Shown: positions 31,748 to 43,951 of the stretch, in pieces
How the letters are laid out: every line of letters begins with the position of its first letter
Numbering within the stretch: the first letter of the stretch is position 1
Origin: Clostridium sp.
GTDB lineage: Bacteria > Bacillota_I > Bacilli_A > Acholeplasmatales > Anaeroplasmataceae
DNA: 64,000 nt
Reading direction: 5' to 3'
Assembly: GCA_022010015.1 (NCBI GenBank)
Contig: CP091735.1
Location: 1,942,078 to 2,006,077 of the forward strand
The notes under the pieces: generated by a model
Databases searched by the model: none
Seen by the model: the letters and a program-made list of their open reading frames with translations, nothing else
What the model was told of the DNA's origin: nothing
Made by a program: the position numbers and the translations under genes

Positions 31748-34366
31748 TATAATATTTCCTTAATGTGACTAAATGCTAGAGAAACCTTTGAAGCATCCTT
31801 AGCTCCGGCTTGTGCAAGTGTTGGCTTACCACCACCGCCACCGCCTGTAATCTTACAAGCCTCACGAACTAAATTAGCAGCATTATATTTTCCTGATGTT
31901 GCACAAATTAAGCTTAGCTTTTCACCATCTGTTAATGCAAGCATTACAGCATCAAGATTATATTTGTTTTGTAATGCACAAGCTAAATCCTTGGCAAGAC
32001 CAGTATCTAAACCATCTATGCTTGTAAATAAGGTATTACCTTCAATCATTTTTTCATAAGATGCTAAATCACTTAGAGCATTCTTACTCTTTATTTGATT
32101 AAGCTCCTTCTCTAAATCCTTGCAAGCCTTTAAAGCCTTAGCGATTTCCTCACGCATAGTAAGCACAAAACGATAGCCAGTTGGCATATTTTCATTTTCT
32201 TTGTAATTAAATACAAGCTTATCAGGCTTAGCAGCCTCGATAATTGTTTGAGCCTTATTTTCTAATGCCTTCAAATCATTAACTAAGCTTGCATTATAAG
32301 AAACCTCTAGCATAGATGCATCATTTGATGTTACACCTTCAATTCTAAATAATCCTGATCCAATCGAAGTGAAATTGCAAATAGCAAATTTAGAGATATC
32401 CTTGGTATTTTTAACATGAGTTCCACCACAAAATTCCTTTGAAACACCCATATCAACAACTCTTACCATTTCTCCATATTTTTCACCAAATAAGGCCATA
32501 GCACCTAGCTTCTTTGCTTCAGCAATTGGTAAAACTAATGTTTTTACCTCATATGCCTCATTTATATATTGGTTAACTAAATCCTCAATTTTTTTAAAAT
32601 TTCCTCATTAGATAATGAATTATAATTATTGAAATCAAATCTAACTGTATCCATAGATACCTGTTGTCCTTGTTGATGAACATGATCTCCTAATACTACC
32701 TGTAAAGCCTTTTGAAGAAGGTGAGCAGCAGAGTGATTTTTCATAGTCTTTTCTCTTCTATTTTTATCAACAGAAGCCTTAACAACATCACCAATATGGA
32801 ATTTATTTTCTTCTAGAATATGAAGGTGTTGACCATTAGGCATTTTCTTAACATCAATAACCTCTATTCCATCAATTGTTCCACCATCACAAACTTGACC
32901 ACCGCTAAAAGCGTAGAATGGAGTTTTATCTAAAACAATTCCTTTATCAAATACAGCAATAACCTTTGATTCTGATTCTAAAGTATCATAGCCAATAAAT
33001 TTTGATTCTTCCTTAAAGTTAAGCCAAGCAGTATTTTGGCTTCCAAAGCTTTGTAAATCACCTCTTGCACTACGTGCTAGATTCTTTTGGCGCTCCATAG
33101 CTTTCTTGAATCCATCTTCATCGACACTTAAGCCCAATGCTGATGCTTGCTCCATTGTAAGTTCCAATGGAAAGCCATATGTATCATACAATACAAAGGC
33201 ATCTTCTCCTGAAATCATCTTATCCTTAGCATTTTGAGCAATTTGATTAAATCTCTTTTCACCAGCTGATAATGTCTCTAGAAATTTTTCCTCTTCATTT
33301 TTAACTATCGTCTTAACAATGTTTTTGCTTTTCCTTTAAATATGGATAAGGCTCCTCCATTGTTTTTACAACAACATCAACCAATTCATACATAAAAGGA
33401 TGATTAATGCCTAGTTCACTTTTTGCATATTTTGTAGCTCGACGTAAAACTCGACGTAAAACATAGCCACGACCCTCATTTGACAAAGTTGCACCATCAC
33501 TAATAGCAAATGTTACAGTACGAATATGATCAGCAATGACCTTAAATGCCATTTGACCTTGATATTTAATACCACTAATTTCTTCAACCTTTTTTATTAA
33601 GGGAACAAATTGATCAGTGTCATAATTAGTATCAACACCCTGCATTACACAAGCAACACGCTCAAGTCCACAGCCTGTATCAATATTTTTAGAAGGTAGT
33701 TCCTTATAATTTTCTCTAGCAACACCTATCTTCGAATTAAATTGTGAGAATACAATATTCCAAATTTCAATGTAACGATCATTTTCAATATCATTTTCAA
33801 TCAACTCAATTCCACGCTTATCATATTTTTCACCACGATCATAAAACATCTCAGTATCAGGTCCACATGGTCCTTCACCAATTTCCCAGAAATTTCCATC
33901 TAAAGGAATTAAATGACTAGGTTCAACACCATTTTTTTAATCCACGTATCACGAGTTTCTATGTCCTTGGTATAATAAGTAATATAGATTTTTCTCTTTA
34001 GGAAATCCAAACCATTTTTCATCAAATAATAACTCAACAGCCCAGCTAATAACCTCTTTTTTTGAAATAATCGCCAATCGAAAAAAATTACCAAGCATTT
34101 CAAAAAATGTATGGTGACGAGCTGTCTTACCAACATTTTCAATATCATTTGTTCTTATGCATTTTTGAGCATTTGTTATTCTATGACATTCTGGAACAAC
34201 ACTACCATCAAAATATTTTTTTAATGGTGTTACACCAGCATTTGTCCACGAAAGCGTTGGATCATCATGTGGCACTAATGAAGCAGATGGCTCTACGTGA
34301 TGTCCCTTTGATTTCAAAAAATTCTAGCCACATTTGGCGAATTTGATTAGTTGACATTTTTTTCAT
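31747..34366 (-). CDS. alaS: Alanyl-tRNA synthetase
   Basis: Start ATG 34366 with GAGGAA upstream (MKKMSTNQIRQMWLEFF). The catalytic domain shows VPHDDPTLSWTNAGV, HHTFFEMLGN and ERGRGYVLRRVLRRA-type residues. The editing domain has the zinc motifs NHSAAHLL and CGGTHV, and the C-terminal C-Ala domain ends in GGGGGGKPTLAQAGAKD. The repaired length of ~873 residues is standard. Breaks near 34318, 34080, 33930, 33322, 33230 and 32590 are all at homopolymers. The gene is essential, so the breaks cannot all be real null mutations. No T-box is seen upstream. Confidence 0.95.
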
Positions 34367-34598
34367 ATTTATCATTCCTCGTATAAAAAAACTACTTTAT
34401 TATAAACAATTACTTTGCTTTTATCTATTTTTACCATACTTTCGCATTAAAATAAAGAAAAAAATTAGTAAACAAATACCTTATATTTATTAAAAAAATG
34501 CCTTTTATTGTTGATATAAATTATTTTTATAAATAATTATTTATGCTTTTTCCAGAATATTTTTATTACTTTTTTTCAACAAAAAAACTCTTTATTTT
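34367..34598. other. Divergent intergenic region, alaS / XRE regulator
   Basis: About 230 bases of A/T-rich sequence with promoters expected on both strands. Only the XRE promoter is clear. No riboswitch or T-box signature such as GGGTGGNACC is present. Confidence 0.4.
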
Positions 34599-34627
34599 TT
34601 TACACAAAAATCGATTATAATTATAGT
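34599..34627 (+). promoter_or_regulatory. Promoter of the XRE regulator
   Basis: TTTACA (34599-34604), 17-base spacer, TATAGT (34622-34627); the start would be 7 bases further on, just before the AAGGAGGG site. Confidence 0.6.
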
Positions 34628-34650
34628 GTTAGTTTAAGGAGGGCAAAAAA

Positions 34651-34973
34651 ATGGGATTATGTGAAAACATAAAAAAACTAGGCTAAAGAAAAAAACTGAC
34701 ACAAACCGAAGTAGCATCAAGAATTCCTATTTCTCAATCAAATTATTCAAAAAAATTGAGTTAGGTATAGTTGTTCCAGATGCAAATACTTTTAAAAAAA
34801 GAATTTGTGAAATATTGCAAATTAGTAGTGATTATCTTTTTGGATATTCAGTTAAAAAAAGAATTATTACTATCTGACTATGATTACATTTACAAGGCCT
34901 ATTTTTATGCTTCAAAAAAATCATTGACAAATAAGAAGAATATTTATATATGTTCTTTTTGTCAAAAAAATGA
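34651..34973 (+). CDS. XRE-family helix-turn-helix transcriptional regulator
   Basis: ATG 34651 after AAGGAGGG. The HTH_3 domain reads RLKKKLTQTEVASRIPISQSNYSK, IELGIVVPDANT, ICEILQISSDYLFGYS, a full helix-turn-helix. The C-terminal 40 residues (LLLSDYDYIYKAYFYASKK ... IYICSFCQKK) match nothing known. Breaks occur near 34672 and 34855, and two A7 runs (34750-34756, 34793-34799) add an extra Lys to conserved positions of the domain. The stop is reconstructed as TGA at 34971-34973, just before a terminator. It is alone on the plus strand between alaS and recD2. Its targets are unknown; self-regulation is likely. Confidence 0.75.
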
Positions 34974-35000
34974 CAGGTTATCCTGTCATTTTTATTTTTT
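34969..35000. terminator. Bidirectional terminator after the XRE gene
   Basis: Perfect AATGACAGG/CCTGTCATT stem with a 4-base loop. T-rich tracts lie on both sides, so it can serve the plus-strand XRE gene and the minus-strand small gene. Confidence 0.85.
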
Positions 35001-35017
35001 TATTCAACTTTTTTTAA

Positions 35018-35107
35018 TTAGGTCCTTAACCTTTTTTTACTATCCATAAGCTCAATTGCGCTAATTGTCAATAAAGCACCACCAAGCATATAAAAAGCTG
35101 CTTTCAT
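35018..35107 (-). CDS. 29-residue single-segment membrane peptide
   Basis: ATG 35107 with GGTGATA upstream, then MKAAFYMLGGALLTISAIEL and a basic tail, DSKKRLRT, ended by TAA. One hydrophobic segment with a positive C-terminus. It lies between recD2 and the bidirectional terminator, so it would be the last gene of the mnmA-recD2 transcript. It could be a real small membrane protein or chance. Confidence 0.45.
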   Translation of the reverse strand: MKAAFYMLGGALLTISAIELMDSKKRLRT

Positions 35108-35197
35108 ATTATCACCATATTTATTATTTACATTCTTTTTTAAAAAAATATGTAATTACATAAATGTTTTTTTGGCGATATTCCATCCATATCATAT

Positions 35198-37475
35198 TCA
35201 CCTAATGTTTTTATAAGCGCTAAGTGGATCATCTATTTCAATTTCTTGTGAAACATCAGCTTTTTTTATTTGAAATCTTTCACTAAGCGAGGTTTGTCTT
35301 ACATCATCCTTTGAATGAATTGCCTGATTAATAGCATTATATTCACCTAAAATGATTAGCTTTTTTTCTTGGTTTCTTGTTATAGCTGTATAGATAATTT
35401 TTTTACGAAGCATAATATTATAAGAAGGCAATATTGGAATAATTACATTATCATATTCACTTCCTTGGGACTTATGAATACTTATTGCATATGCTAATGT
35501 TAAATAATCTAATTTAGGACCATATGTAACCATCCTACCATCAAAGTCAATTAATAGCTTAGTTTCTTTGTTTTCTTTGATTATTTCTTTTATTATTCCT
35601 ACATCACCATTCATTATTTCCAATTTTGAATCATTTTGAAGCTGTAAAACCTTATCACCTTTTTTTAAACTCTTTAAATTCTGTTTTTACAACCTCTGAA
35701 GAATTAATAAATTTATCCTGTATCATTTTATTAATTGCATCAATACCTGCTATACCGGCATACATTGGAATTAACACCTGTAAATCATTTTTAAAATCGC
35801 CGCCCTTAGCAATAAAGCTAGTAATAAAGCGTTCAATCATTGCAGAGCAGTTTTTTGAATCACAAGGATAAAAAAATACACTTCTTTTTCTTTCATTAAA
35901 AAAATATTGAAATCAATATTTTTCAAATAATACCTCTTGAGCTAGCTTAATAATATTGCTTTCCTTTGCTTGACGCATAATTTCTGTAAGCCTTAAGGTA
36001 TTAACCGCGCCACTAGCAATTAAGTCATGAAGAACAGCACCTGGTCCAACTGATGGTAGTTGATTTTCATCTCCAACTAGAATAATCTTGCTTCTAATAG
36101 GTAATGCTTGAAAAAGACGATATGCTAATGGCAAATCAATCATAGACGCTTCATCAATTATCAATAAAGAGCCTGAAAGCTTATTTTCAGCATTAAAGGT
36201 AAATTCACCTTCATGATTATAACCTAACGTTTTATGAATTGTTTGAGCTTTAAATTTAGTAGCTTCAGCCATTCTTTTGCTTGCTCTACCAGTAGGGGCC
36301 ATCAATACTACTTTTTTTCTTTAAATTTATCACTATCGACGTTTAAATTATCAATGTAGGCAGATAAATATAAAATACCCTTTATAATTGTTGTTTTTTT
36401 CCCTGTTCCTGGACCACCAGTAACTATGTTCAAATTATTATTCATTACCGAATAAATAGTTTTTAAACTGATTTTTCTGTATATTTAATACCTAATTCTT
36501 TTTTTCAACAATTTCTAGTTTTTTTCCTTAAGTTTACTTTCATCATAGGTTTTTAAATCCCGTTTGCTTCATTTTTCCAAAATTATTTTACTTAAGCCAA
36601 TTTCTGCCTCATATAATGATGGTTCAAAAAAATTCTTTCATCTTCACACACAATACGTTTATGCTCTATCAAATAAGAAACACCATCACTAATTAATTCC
36701 TTGGCAACTGGTTTTTCAGTTTGATTCAGCAAAAGCTCTGTTGAATTTATTAATTGATTTTTTTATAAAGAAAGGTAAATCCCTGTTGAAAACAAATAAG
36801 CGTTAAGGTATGCATTATCGCCTCAGTAATTCTATTTAATGAATTGGGATCAATCCCTAAGTTCATAGCAATAAGATCACTTTTTTTAAAACCAAATCCT
36901 TCAACATCATGAATAAGTCGATAAGGGTCGCTTCTAATTACCTTAGCTGCATCAGTTCCATAAACCTCAATCATTTTAGCAACCATTTTAGTAGATAATC
37001 CTAAATCATAAAGTTCTACATAAGATTTTTTTGAATTTCTTCGTTTCTTTTTTTAAAAATCTTATAAACCATTTGAGCCTTATCTTCGTTTACGCCTTCA
37101 ATATCCTTTAAGCAATCAGGATTTTTTTAATATCTTCTCTAATGTTTTTTTCTACCAAGAGCCTTAACTATCCTCATAGCAGTTTTTTTCCCTATCCCCT
37201 TAAATTCACCGCTAGATAAGTAATTAACAAGTCCCATTGCTGACATTTCCTTAACTGGATTAATGCTTTTTATATATAATTGTTCCCCATATTTATCGTT
37301 TTCTTTCCAAACACCATGAAATTCCATTTCTCTATTTTCTTCAATAGGCTGAAATTCACCAACAATTATTACTTCCCCTTTTTTTAGTATCAATTCGTGC
37401 TACTTTATATAATGAATCAGAAGAAATAAACAAATATTTGTCTAATATTCCTTTAATAACAACCTCTTCATCCAT
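35198..37475 (-). CDS. recD2: RecD2-type ATP-dependent 5'-3' DNA helicase
   Basis: Start ATG 37475 overlaps the mnmA stop (TGATG). An N-terminal OB-like domain (GEVIIVGEFQPIEENREMEF) and helix-hairpin-helix region (FKGIGKKTAMRIVKAL) come first. Superfamily 1 motifs follow: Walker A (GGPGTGK), LLIIDEASMID, ILVGDENQLPSVGPGAVL, LTEIMRQ, and the C-terminal YAISIHKSQGSEYDNVI and YTAITR. RecD2 acts alone in DNA repair in bacteria such as Bacillus and Deinococcus. The A7 at 36394-36400 adds a Lys inside Walker A (GTGKKTT where the family has GTGKTT). As written it stops at TGA 35198; removing one A in the run near 35204-35208 would extend it to 35140. Many breaks. Confidence 0.88.
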
Positions 37476-38610
37476 CAATATTTCCTCAATTCATCATTAT
37501 TATATACTTTATCAATTATGCCACCACCTAGGCATACCTCACCATCATATAAAACAACAGCTTGCCCTGGTGAAACTGCTCTAACCTTTTGAGGATAATA
37601 AACCATCATTTGATTGTTGTCTAATATTTCTACCATAACATCTTGATCTGGCTGACGATATCTAAATTTTGCCTGATATCTTTTTACCACTAACAGGTAC
37701 ATCTAAAATAAAATTACAATTAGTTGCAAGACATCTGTCACTATATAAATAAGGATTATCAAAGCCTTGACCAACATACAAATAATTTTTTTCTAAATCT
37801 TTGCCAAGAACAAACCAGGCATCATTATCACTATCTCCTCTACCACCAATTCCTAGTCCCTTTCTTTGACCAATAGTATAATACATTAAGCCATCATGAT
37901 TAGCAATTTCTTTACCATCAAGTGTAACCATTTTTCCTGGCTTTGCTGGAAGATAGTTTTGTAAAAATCTATGAAAGTTTCTTTCACCGATAAAGCAAAT
38001 TCCTGTTGAATCCTTCTTTTTAGCTGTAGCAAGATCAAGCGAAGCAGCTATTTCTCTTACCTCAGGCTTAGTTAAATCACCAATTGGAAACATTGAACAT
38101 TTTAACTGATTCTGGCTAATCATACATAAAAAATATGACTGATCCTTATTAGTGTCTACACCTCTTAATAAGCGACTACCATCAATATCATGTCTTACTC
38201 TTGCATAATGTCCCATTGCAATATAATCAGCACCTAAACGCATAGCCTCATCCTTAAATGAAGCAAACTTAATATATTTATTGCACATAATATCAGGATT
38301 AGGAGTTCTGCCCTGCCTTATATTCTTCTATAAAATAAGTGAAGACATTATTCCAATATTCTTCTATAAAATCAATTCGATGGAGCTTCACATTTAATTT
38401 TTTTGCAACCGCAACTGCATCCTGATAGTCTCTTTCTTGAGGACAAACGTCATCATTTAAATCAGGATTTCCTAAAACATCATTATTAGTGGCACTATCC
38501 CAATTTCGCATAAACATTGCTTCAACATCGTACCCAGCCTTTAAAAGTTCATATACTGCAACCGATGAATCAACACCACCAGATAAACCAACTATAACCT
38601 TTTTCGCCAC
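37475..38610 (-). CDS. mnmA: tRNA-specific 2-thiouridylase MnmA
   Basis: It thiolates U34 of tRNA-Lys, Glu and Gln. Motifs: PP-loop VGLSGGVDSSVA, AMFMRNWDS, first catalytic Cys in PNPDIMCNKYIKF, second in DSTGICFIGERNFHRFL, and C-terminal LGGGIIDKV. Start ATG 38610. Two repairs, near 38314 and 37685. About 378 residues, slightly longer than usual. A tRNA-Lys gene is elsewhere in the window, but with a CTT anticodon that this enzyme does not need. Confidence 0.93.
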
Positions 38611-38714
38611 AATATCACCTCATAAACTAGATATATCATATCACAAATTAACAAAAATATAAATATTTGTAGAAATATTGTTGCAATTTTGTTATAATTT
38701 TTTTGGTGATTATA

Positions 38715-39453
38715 ATGAAACAATATGATGATGATTACGAATATGATAACGGCTTTAAGCCTCATGAGGTTAAGCTTAAAAAAACAACTACCCATTCTAT
38801 AATAGAAATATTCTATTTAGACTTTTTAAGCTATATTACTATCTCTTTTACAAGAATTTATTTATTTTTTTATCAGCATTTATACGTTGGACTTAAGGTT
38901 ACTGGCAAAAATATTAAAGGTAATAAAAAAAGGTAAAATATTTATTGCTAACCACATTATGAATTCAGATGCCTTCTTCATCCCAGCCAAAACAAGATTT
39001 TTGCAAGGTAGATATAACTGTTTTTGCAATCAAATATGGGCTTTCCAATATTTTTCAAAATATATAAGAATATGTGGTGCAGTGCCAATTCCAACAGATA
39101 GACATCTTCTTAAAAAAAGTTTAATGATGACACGAAAAAAAATTTTTAAATAAAAAAATGCCAGTATTTTATTTTTTTCCAGAAGCTAAGCTTAATCCCT
39201 TTTGTAATCACATAAGACCATTTGAAAACGGGGCCTTCCATTACGCTTATAAAAACAACGCTGACATAATTCCTATTGTTTTTACATTCCATAAGCCTCG
39301 AGGCTATTATAAATTAATCCATAAAAAAATCGTCCAACTATTAAACTTAATTTCTTACCTATTTATAAAATAAAGGAACAAGAAAATAATAGCAAGACAA
39401 TTGAAACAGCAAATAAAGAGCTTCATCAAATAATGAGTGATTATTTTTATTAA
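38715..39453 (+). CDS. PlsC-like 1-acylglycerol-3-phosphate acyltransferase
   Basis: ATG 38715 with GGTGAT upstream. The acidic start (DDDYEYDNGF) is followed by a membrane-near segment (FLSYITISFTRIYLFFY) and then the acyltransferase motifs: catalytic NHIMNSD (NHX4D) and FPEAKL (in place of the usual FPEGTRS). Then come VPIPTDR-like and DIIPIVFTF stretches. About 247 residues after repairs near 38935, 39145 and 39330. It would make phosphatidic acid at the membrane, but the altered third motif leaves the acceptor uncertain. Divergent from mnmA, convergent with murD. Confidence 0.8.
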
Positions 39454-39469
39454 GAATAGCGACTTCTTT

Positions 39470-40680
39470 TTATAAAGATGGAAAAATTAATTGATTAAAT
39501 TCATTTCCTCTTTCTATATAGTTCTTATATTGATCATATGATGCAAACATTGGAGAATACAAAATTGTATTTTTCCTTTTTTTATATTTAACGCTTAAAC
39601 TAACTGCCGCCTTTAAATCGAAGCATTTATAAGCTAAGGTATTAAATTCATCAAAAAAATCAAATAACTTATCCTTACTTTCACCATAACAAATAACCAA
39701 ACTAATTCTATCAAGATATGGTAATAAACAATTAAGCTGCTCACCTCTATCATACCCTCCACAAATTAAAATTACCTTATTTAAATTTTTTTAAGTGCTG
39801 CAATTGTAGAATAAGGATTGGTACTTTTAGCATCATTAATAATATCCCTCCTTATATATTGGGTTCTAAAATCAGCCTTAATAAATTTCCTATATTTGTT
39901 ATAAAATCCTTTAAAGCTCTTTTTTTAAAATTATTAGTGTTAAGCAAAGAGCCATAATATTTTTTTATATCGTAGTCAAAATTGATTTTCAATCTTTTTC
40001 AAGTTAATTAAAGCCTTGTTTTTTTAAAAATAAATATAATTATTGTTTAAATAACAATCTGCAAGCATACTCCTTGTCGAAAATGAATATTTTTTTGACC
40101 CTTACTTTTTAACTATATCCTTTAAATATGGCGAATCATAATCATAAATTAAGAAATCATTTTTCGTCTTGATTTATACAAATCATTTCTTTAGCTTCAA
40201 TATATTTTTTTCAATGACTTATGATGATCTAAATGATGTGGCCACAAATTACTCAATATAGCAATTTTTGGCTTAAAGTATTTACATCCTTCAAGCATAA
40301 AGCTAGACAATTCACATACATAAAAAAATCATATTCCTCTAACATTGCAAGACCGAATGGATACCCTATATTTCCACAAGCAACACTATTATCTAAAAAA
40401 TGATTTATAAGCATTGTAATAGTTGTTTTACCATTAGTTCCACTTATTGCAATAATATTTTTTTGGTATTATTCGATATATTAATTCAATATCCGAGATA
40501 ATTTCACCCCTGATATTGATTGAATCAAACGGAATTCCTGGACTTTTTTTACAATAAATTTATAATTTTCTCTTATCTCATTTAATTCTAAATAGTCAAA
40601 ATCTTGATTAAAATTTTTCTAAAAATTTTTTTCAGCCCATCATTACTTATTCCGTGCCCCAATAAAAGGATATCTTTCAT
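39470..40680 (-). CDS. murD: UDP-N-acetylmuramoylalanine-D-glutamate ligase MurD
   Basis: It adds D-Glu to UDP-MurNAc-L-Ala. Rejoined frames show the N-terminal Rossmann start (DILLLGHGISNDGLK), ATP loop GTNGKTT, FFMCELSSFML, LWPHHLDHHKS and the C-terminal SPMFASYDQYKNYIERGNEF. Start ATG 40680 overlaps the mraY stop (ATGA). About 403 residues, somewhat short. Ten or more breaks at A/T runs. Third gene of murE-mraY-murD, the order found in Bacillus dcw clusters. Confidence 0.88.
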
Positions 40681-41571
40681 AAATAATCACCCCAAACTAA
40701 GCTTAATATTACTAAAATAAGCTCCATAAGTATAAATACTAGGTCAACAATCATTTCACTCATTTTGTTTACCTCTAAATGATGATGAAATGGTGCCATT
40801 TTAAATATTCTTTTACCTCCACTTACTTTATAAAATAAAACCTGAATTATTACACTGAGTGTTTCAAAAAAATAACAATTCCATTCATTAATAAAAAAAT
40901 ACCTTTATCGCATTTAAATAAATACATAATGCACAAAAATATGCTCCTAAAAAGAGTGAACCAGTATCTCCCATAAATATATAAGCCTTTGAAATATTAA
41001 AATATAAAAAAAGCTAACAAAACACCTAATAAGCTAATATGCATGTAAAAAAAGTGAACCATTAGCTCCTATTATTATAGTAAAAGCAATTCCCATTATT
41101 AAACAAATTCCGCATAAAAGTCCATCACAGCCATCAGTCAAATTATAGGCATTACTACTACTTATAAAGGCTAATATATATATTCCTAAAACAATAATGC
41201 TCTGATTAGCTTTAAATAAAATTAATGCACTAATAATACTAAATGATATCTCTAATGCTAGCTTTTTGTTTAACACTTAGTCCTAAATTATTTTTTTCGA
41301 TGACTTTTTAATAAATCATCAATAAAACCTATTATATAAAATAGTAAAGCTGGTATAACTACATAATAAAGATGATGATCAATCATAACAAATACAAGTA
41401 ATGGGATAATAAAAAAATAATTCCACCCATACTTATCGTACCATTTTTTTCACCTTATGTTCCCTCAATCCAAGCTCTCTTTCATATTGTCTTGAAAAAT
41501 TTGAAAAAAATTAATTATAAACAAATATAATAAAATTCCTAAAAAAACAAAAAAATGCTAATATAATTCAT
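40677..41571 (-). CDS. mraY: Phospho-N-acetylmuramoyl-pentapeptide transferase MraY
   Basis: Integral membrane enzyme making lipid I. Family motifs after repair: IGFIDDLLK, the catalytic NAYNLTDGCDGL, FMGDTGSLFLG and the HHH motif MAPFHHHLEV. Multiple membrane segments. Start ATG 41571, two bases after the murE stop; stop TGA at 40677 overlaps murD. Shows, with murD and murE, that this organism makes peptidoglycan. Breaks near 41555, 41455, 41410, 41280, 41045, 40905 and 40870. Confidence 0.9.
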
Positions 41572-41573
41572 AT

Positions 41574-42991
41574 TCAATTTATTAAGGATAGAACATAATC
41601 TTTATCATTATGCATAATTTGCATATTGTTATAAATTATTTCTTCCTCATTACCCTTACCAAAAATCAATAATACATCATATTCCTTTAGTTTTGCAAAA
41701 GCTTTCTTTATTGCTAATTTTCTATCTAAAATTATCTCAAAATTATAATTTCCTTTTATTGCTTCTGCAATTTCTAAGCTATCTTCATTTCTAGGATTAT
41801 CATCACATATAATTACCTCATCAGCATATTCATTTAATAAATCACCAATTTTAGGTCGCTTTTCCTTTTCTCTATTTCCACCAGCACCACCTACAGCGAT
41901 TAAACGTCTTGGCGAATCCTTTTTAAGAATTCTAAGCATTTCTTAAGTGCTGCCGGATTATGTGCATAATCAATCACAATTTTATTATTTTTTTATATTT
42001 AATTAATTCCATTCTTCCATTCAATGGCTTATATTTACCTAAAAAAATTTCTTAAAATCAAACATATTAAAGCCTAAGCTTTTTTTAATGTAGTAATAAA
42101 TGCTAAGACATTTATCGTAAAAAAATCACCATAAAAAAATTTGTTTTTAAAAGCATAATCTTGAATTCTAAAGCAAAGACTTCCATCAATATTATGAATA
42201 TCAGTAGCCATTATATCAGCTTCGTTCCTTGTTCCATATGTGTAGCAATCTATATCTAAATATTTGTAAAAAGTTTAAAAAAATTCATCATCATCTGCAT
42301 TTAAAATTGCTAAACTATTTAATTTAATAAAAGGGAACCATTTTTAGTGAATAAATATTCTTCCTTATTTTTTTATGATAATCAAGATGATCAAGACCAA
42401 AGCTAGTAAACACTAAACGATAAAATGTAAGGCCAAGGGTGCGCAGTTGACTAATTCCAATACTACTTATTTCCATAACAATATATTTATACCCTTTATG
42501 AATTGCATGTAAAGCATGCCTATAGAATAAAGCTATATCAATTGTTGTATTGGATGTTTTATATTCTTCATCAGTATACAAAACGCCGTGTGTTCCAATC
42601 CAAAGTGATTTAACTCCCTTATAATTTAAAAAATCACTAATTAATTTTGAGGTTGTACTTTTTACCATTTGTTCCAACTACCCCTATTAGTTTTATATAT
42701 CTAAAAAAACATAACTATAATAAGCCTTATAAAGCATAGCTTTAGCTTTTCTTATGTTATAAACCAAAAACATAATTAATTAACGGATTGTTTTTTTGAC
42801 AATCCTGTCCTGATAAATTATTGTTTTGGCTCCTTTTGCTACTGCTATATTGATATCATCATGATTAATCGCAATAAAAAAACGGAACCACTAATAACCT
42901 CATTTACATTAGAAGTAATAAAACTAACACAGTGATTATATAATACCTTTTTATGAATATAAGCCTTATTTAATATTGATTTCACCTTCAT
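41574..42991 (-). CDS. murE: UDP-MurNAc-tripeptide synthetase MurE, meso-DAP type
   Basis: Start ATG 42991 with GAGGTGA upstream (MKVKSILNKAYIH). ATP loop GTNGKST appears only if the T5 at 42659-42663 is read as T4. The central part includes MEISSIGISQLR and GLDHLDYH; the C-terminal part has AVGGAGGNREKEKRPKIG and DNPRNED. The DNPR motif is the signature of enzymes that add meso-diaminopimelate rather than lysine. About 470 residues after repair. First gene of the mur cluster; murF is not seen here. Confidence 0.9.
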
Positions 42992-43100
42992 TAATATCTC
43001 ACCTCTAGATAATATGCAATATTGAAAAAAATAAATATGTTATTTTTAACAATAAATATGGTAAAAATATTAGTATCCTAGAAGAAACGGAGTTGTTATT

Positions 43101-43943
43101 ATGAAGTATCGTATTATTGCCGATAGTTCTTGTGACCTAACAAACGATTATTATAAAGATGATGACATCGACTTTAAAGTTGCACCTCTTACAATCCATG
43201 TTAAGGATGAAGAATTTGTTGATAATGAAAATATTGACGTAAGTAGGATGCTTAAGTCTATGCATAGCTTTAATGGGAAATCGACAACATCATGTCCAGC
43301 ACCTGGTGAATTTTTAAATTTATTTGATGATGATATACATTATAAATTTTTGTGTTACTATCTCAGGAAAAAAATGAGTGGAACATTTAATTGTGCCAAT
43401 TTTGCAAAAAATCAGGTTGATTCTAAAGTTCATGTAATCGATTCTAAAGGGAACTGCTGGATCCCTAATTCTAATTGTTAATGAGCTTATAAGACTAATA
43501 AAGCTTCAATTACCTTATGAAGAGATTTGTACAAAAATTGATGAATTTCGTGATCATACAACATTGCTATTTATTTTAAGTGATTTTGATAATATGGTTA
43601 AAAACGGCCGAATGAGTAAATTCACCTCATTTGTAGCCACAACGCTTAAAATTAAGCCCCTTTGTATTGCTGATGATGGCGATATAAAGATAAAAGAAAA
43701 AATTAGAACAATGAAGGCTTGCCTTAAACGTCTTGTTGAAACAATTGGTGAATTTGGTTCTGATTTCAGTCAAAAGGAATGCATTATATCCCATTGCAAA
43801 AAAATGATGAGGATGCAATATTCTTAAAAAAATGCAATTTGTGAAAAAAATATAATTTTTAAAAAAATGTATCTATTATGCCAATGCGAGGCTTATGCTC
43901 ATTTTATGCCTTAGAGAAAGGTATAACTGTAGCATTTGGATAA
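43101..43943 (+). CDS. DegV-family fatty-acid-binding protein
   Basis: ATG 43101 with CGGAG upstream. The N-terminus IIADSSCDLTNDYY, the STTSCPAPGEF segment (fatty-acid carboxylate contact region), SGTFNCA, then DFDNMVKNGRMSK and a C-terminal RGLCSFYALEKGITVAFG are typical. DegV/FakB proteins present fatty acids to a FakA kinase. About 280 residues after repairs near 43370, 43455, 43800 and 43865. Convergent with fic, sharing a terminator. No fakA in the window. Confidence 0.85.
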
Positions 43944-43951
43944 AAAAAGTA

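Noticed and set aside
34367..34650. T-box riboswitch upstream of alaS
   Set aside because: No GGGTGGNACC, AGTA loop or antiterminator pairing was found.
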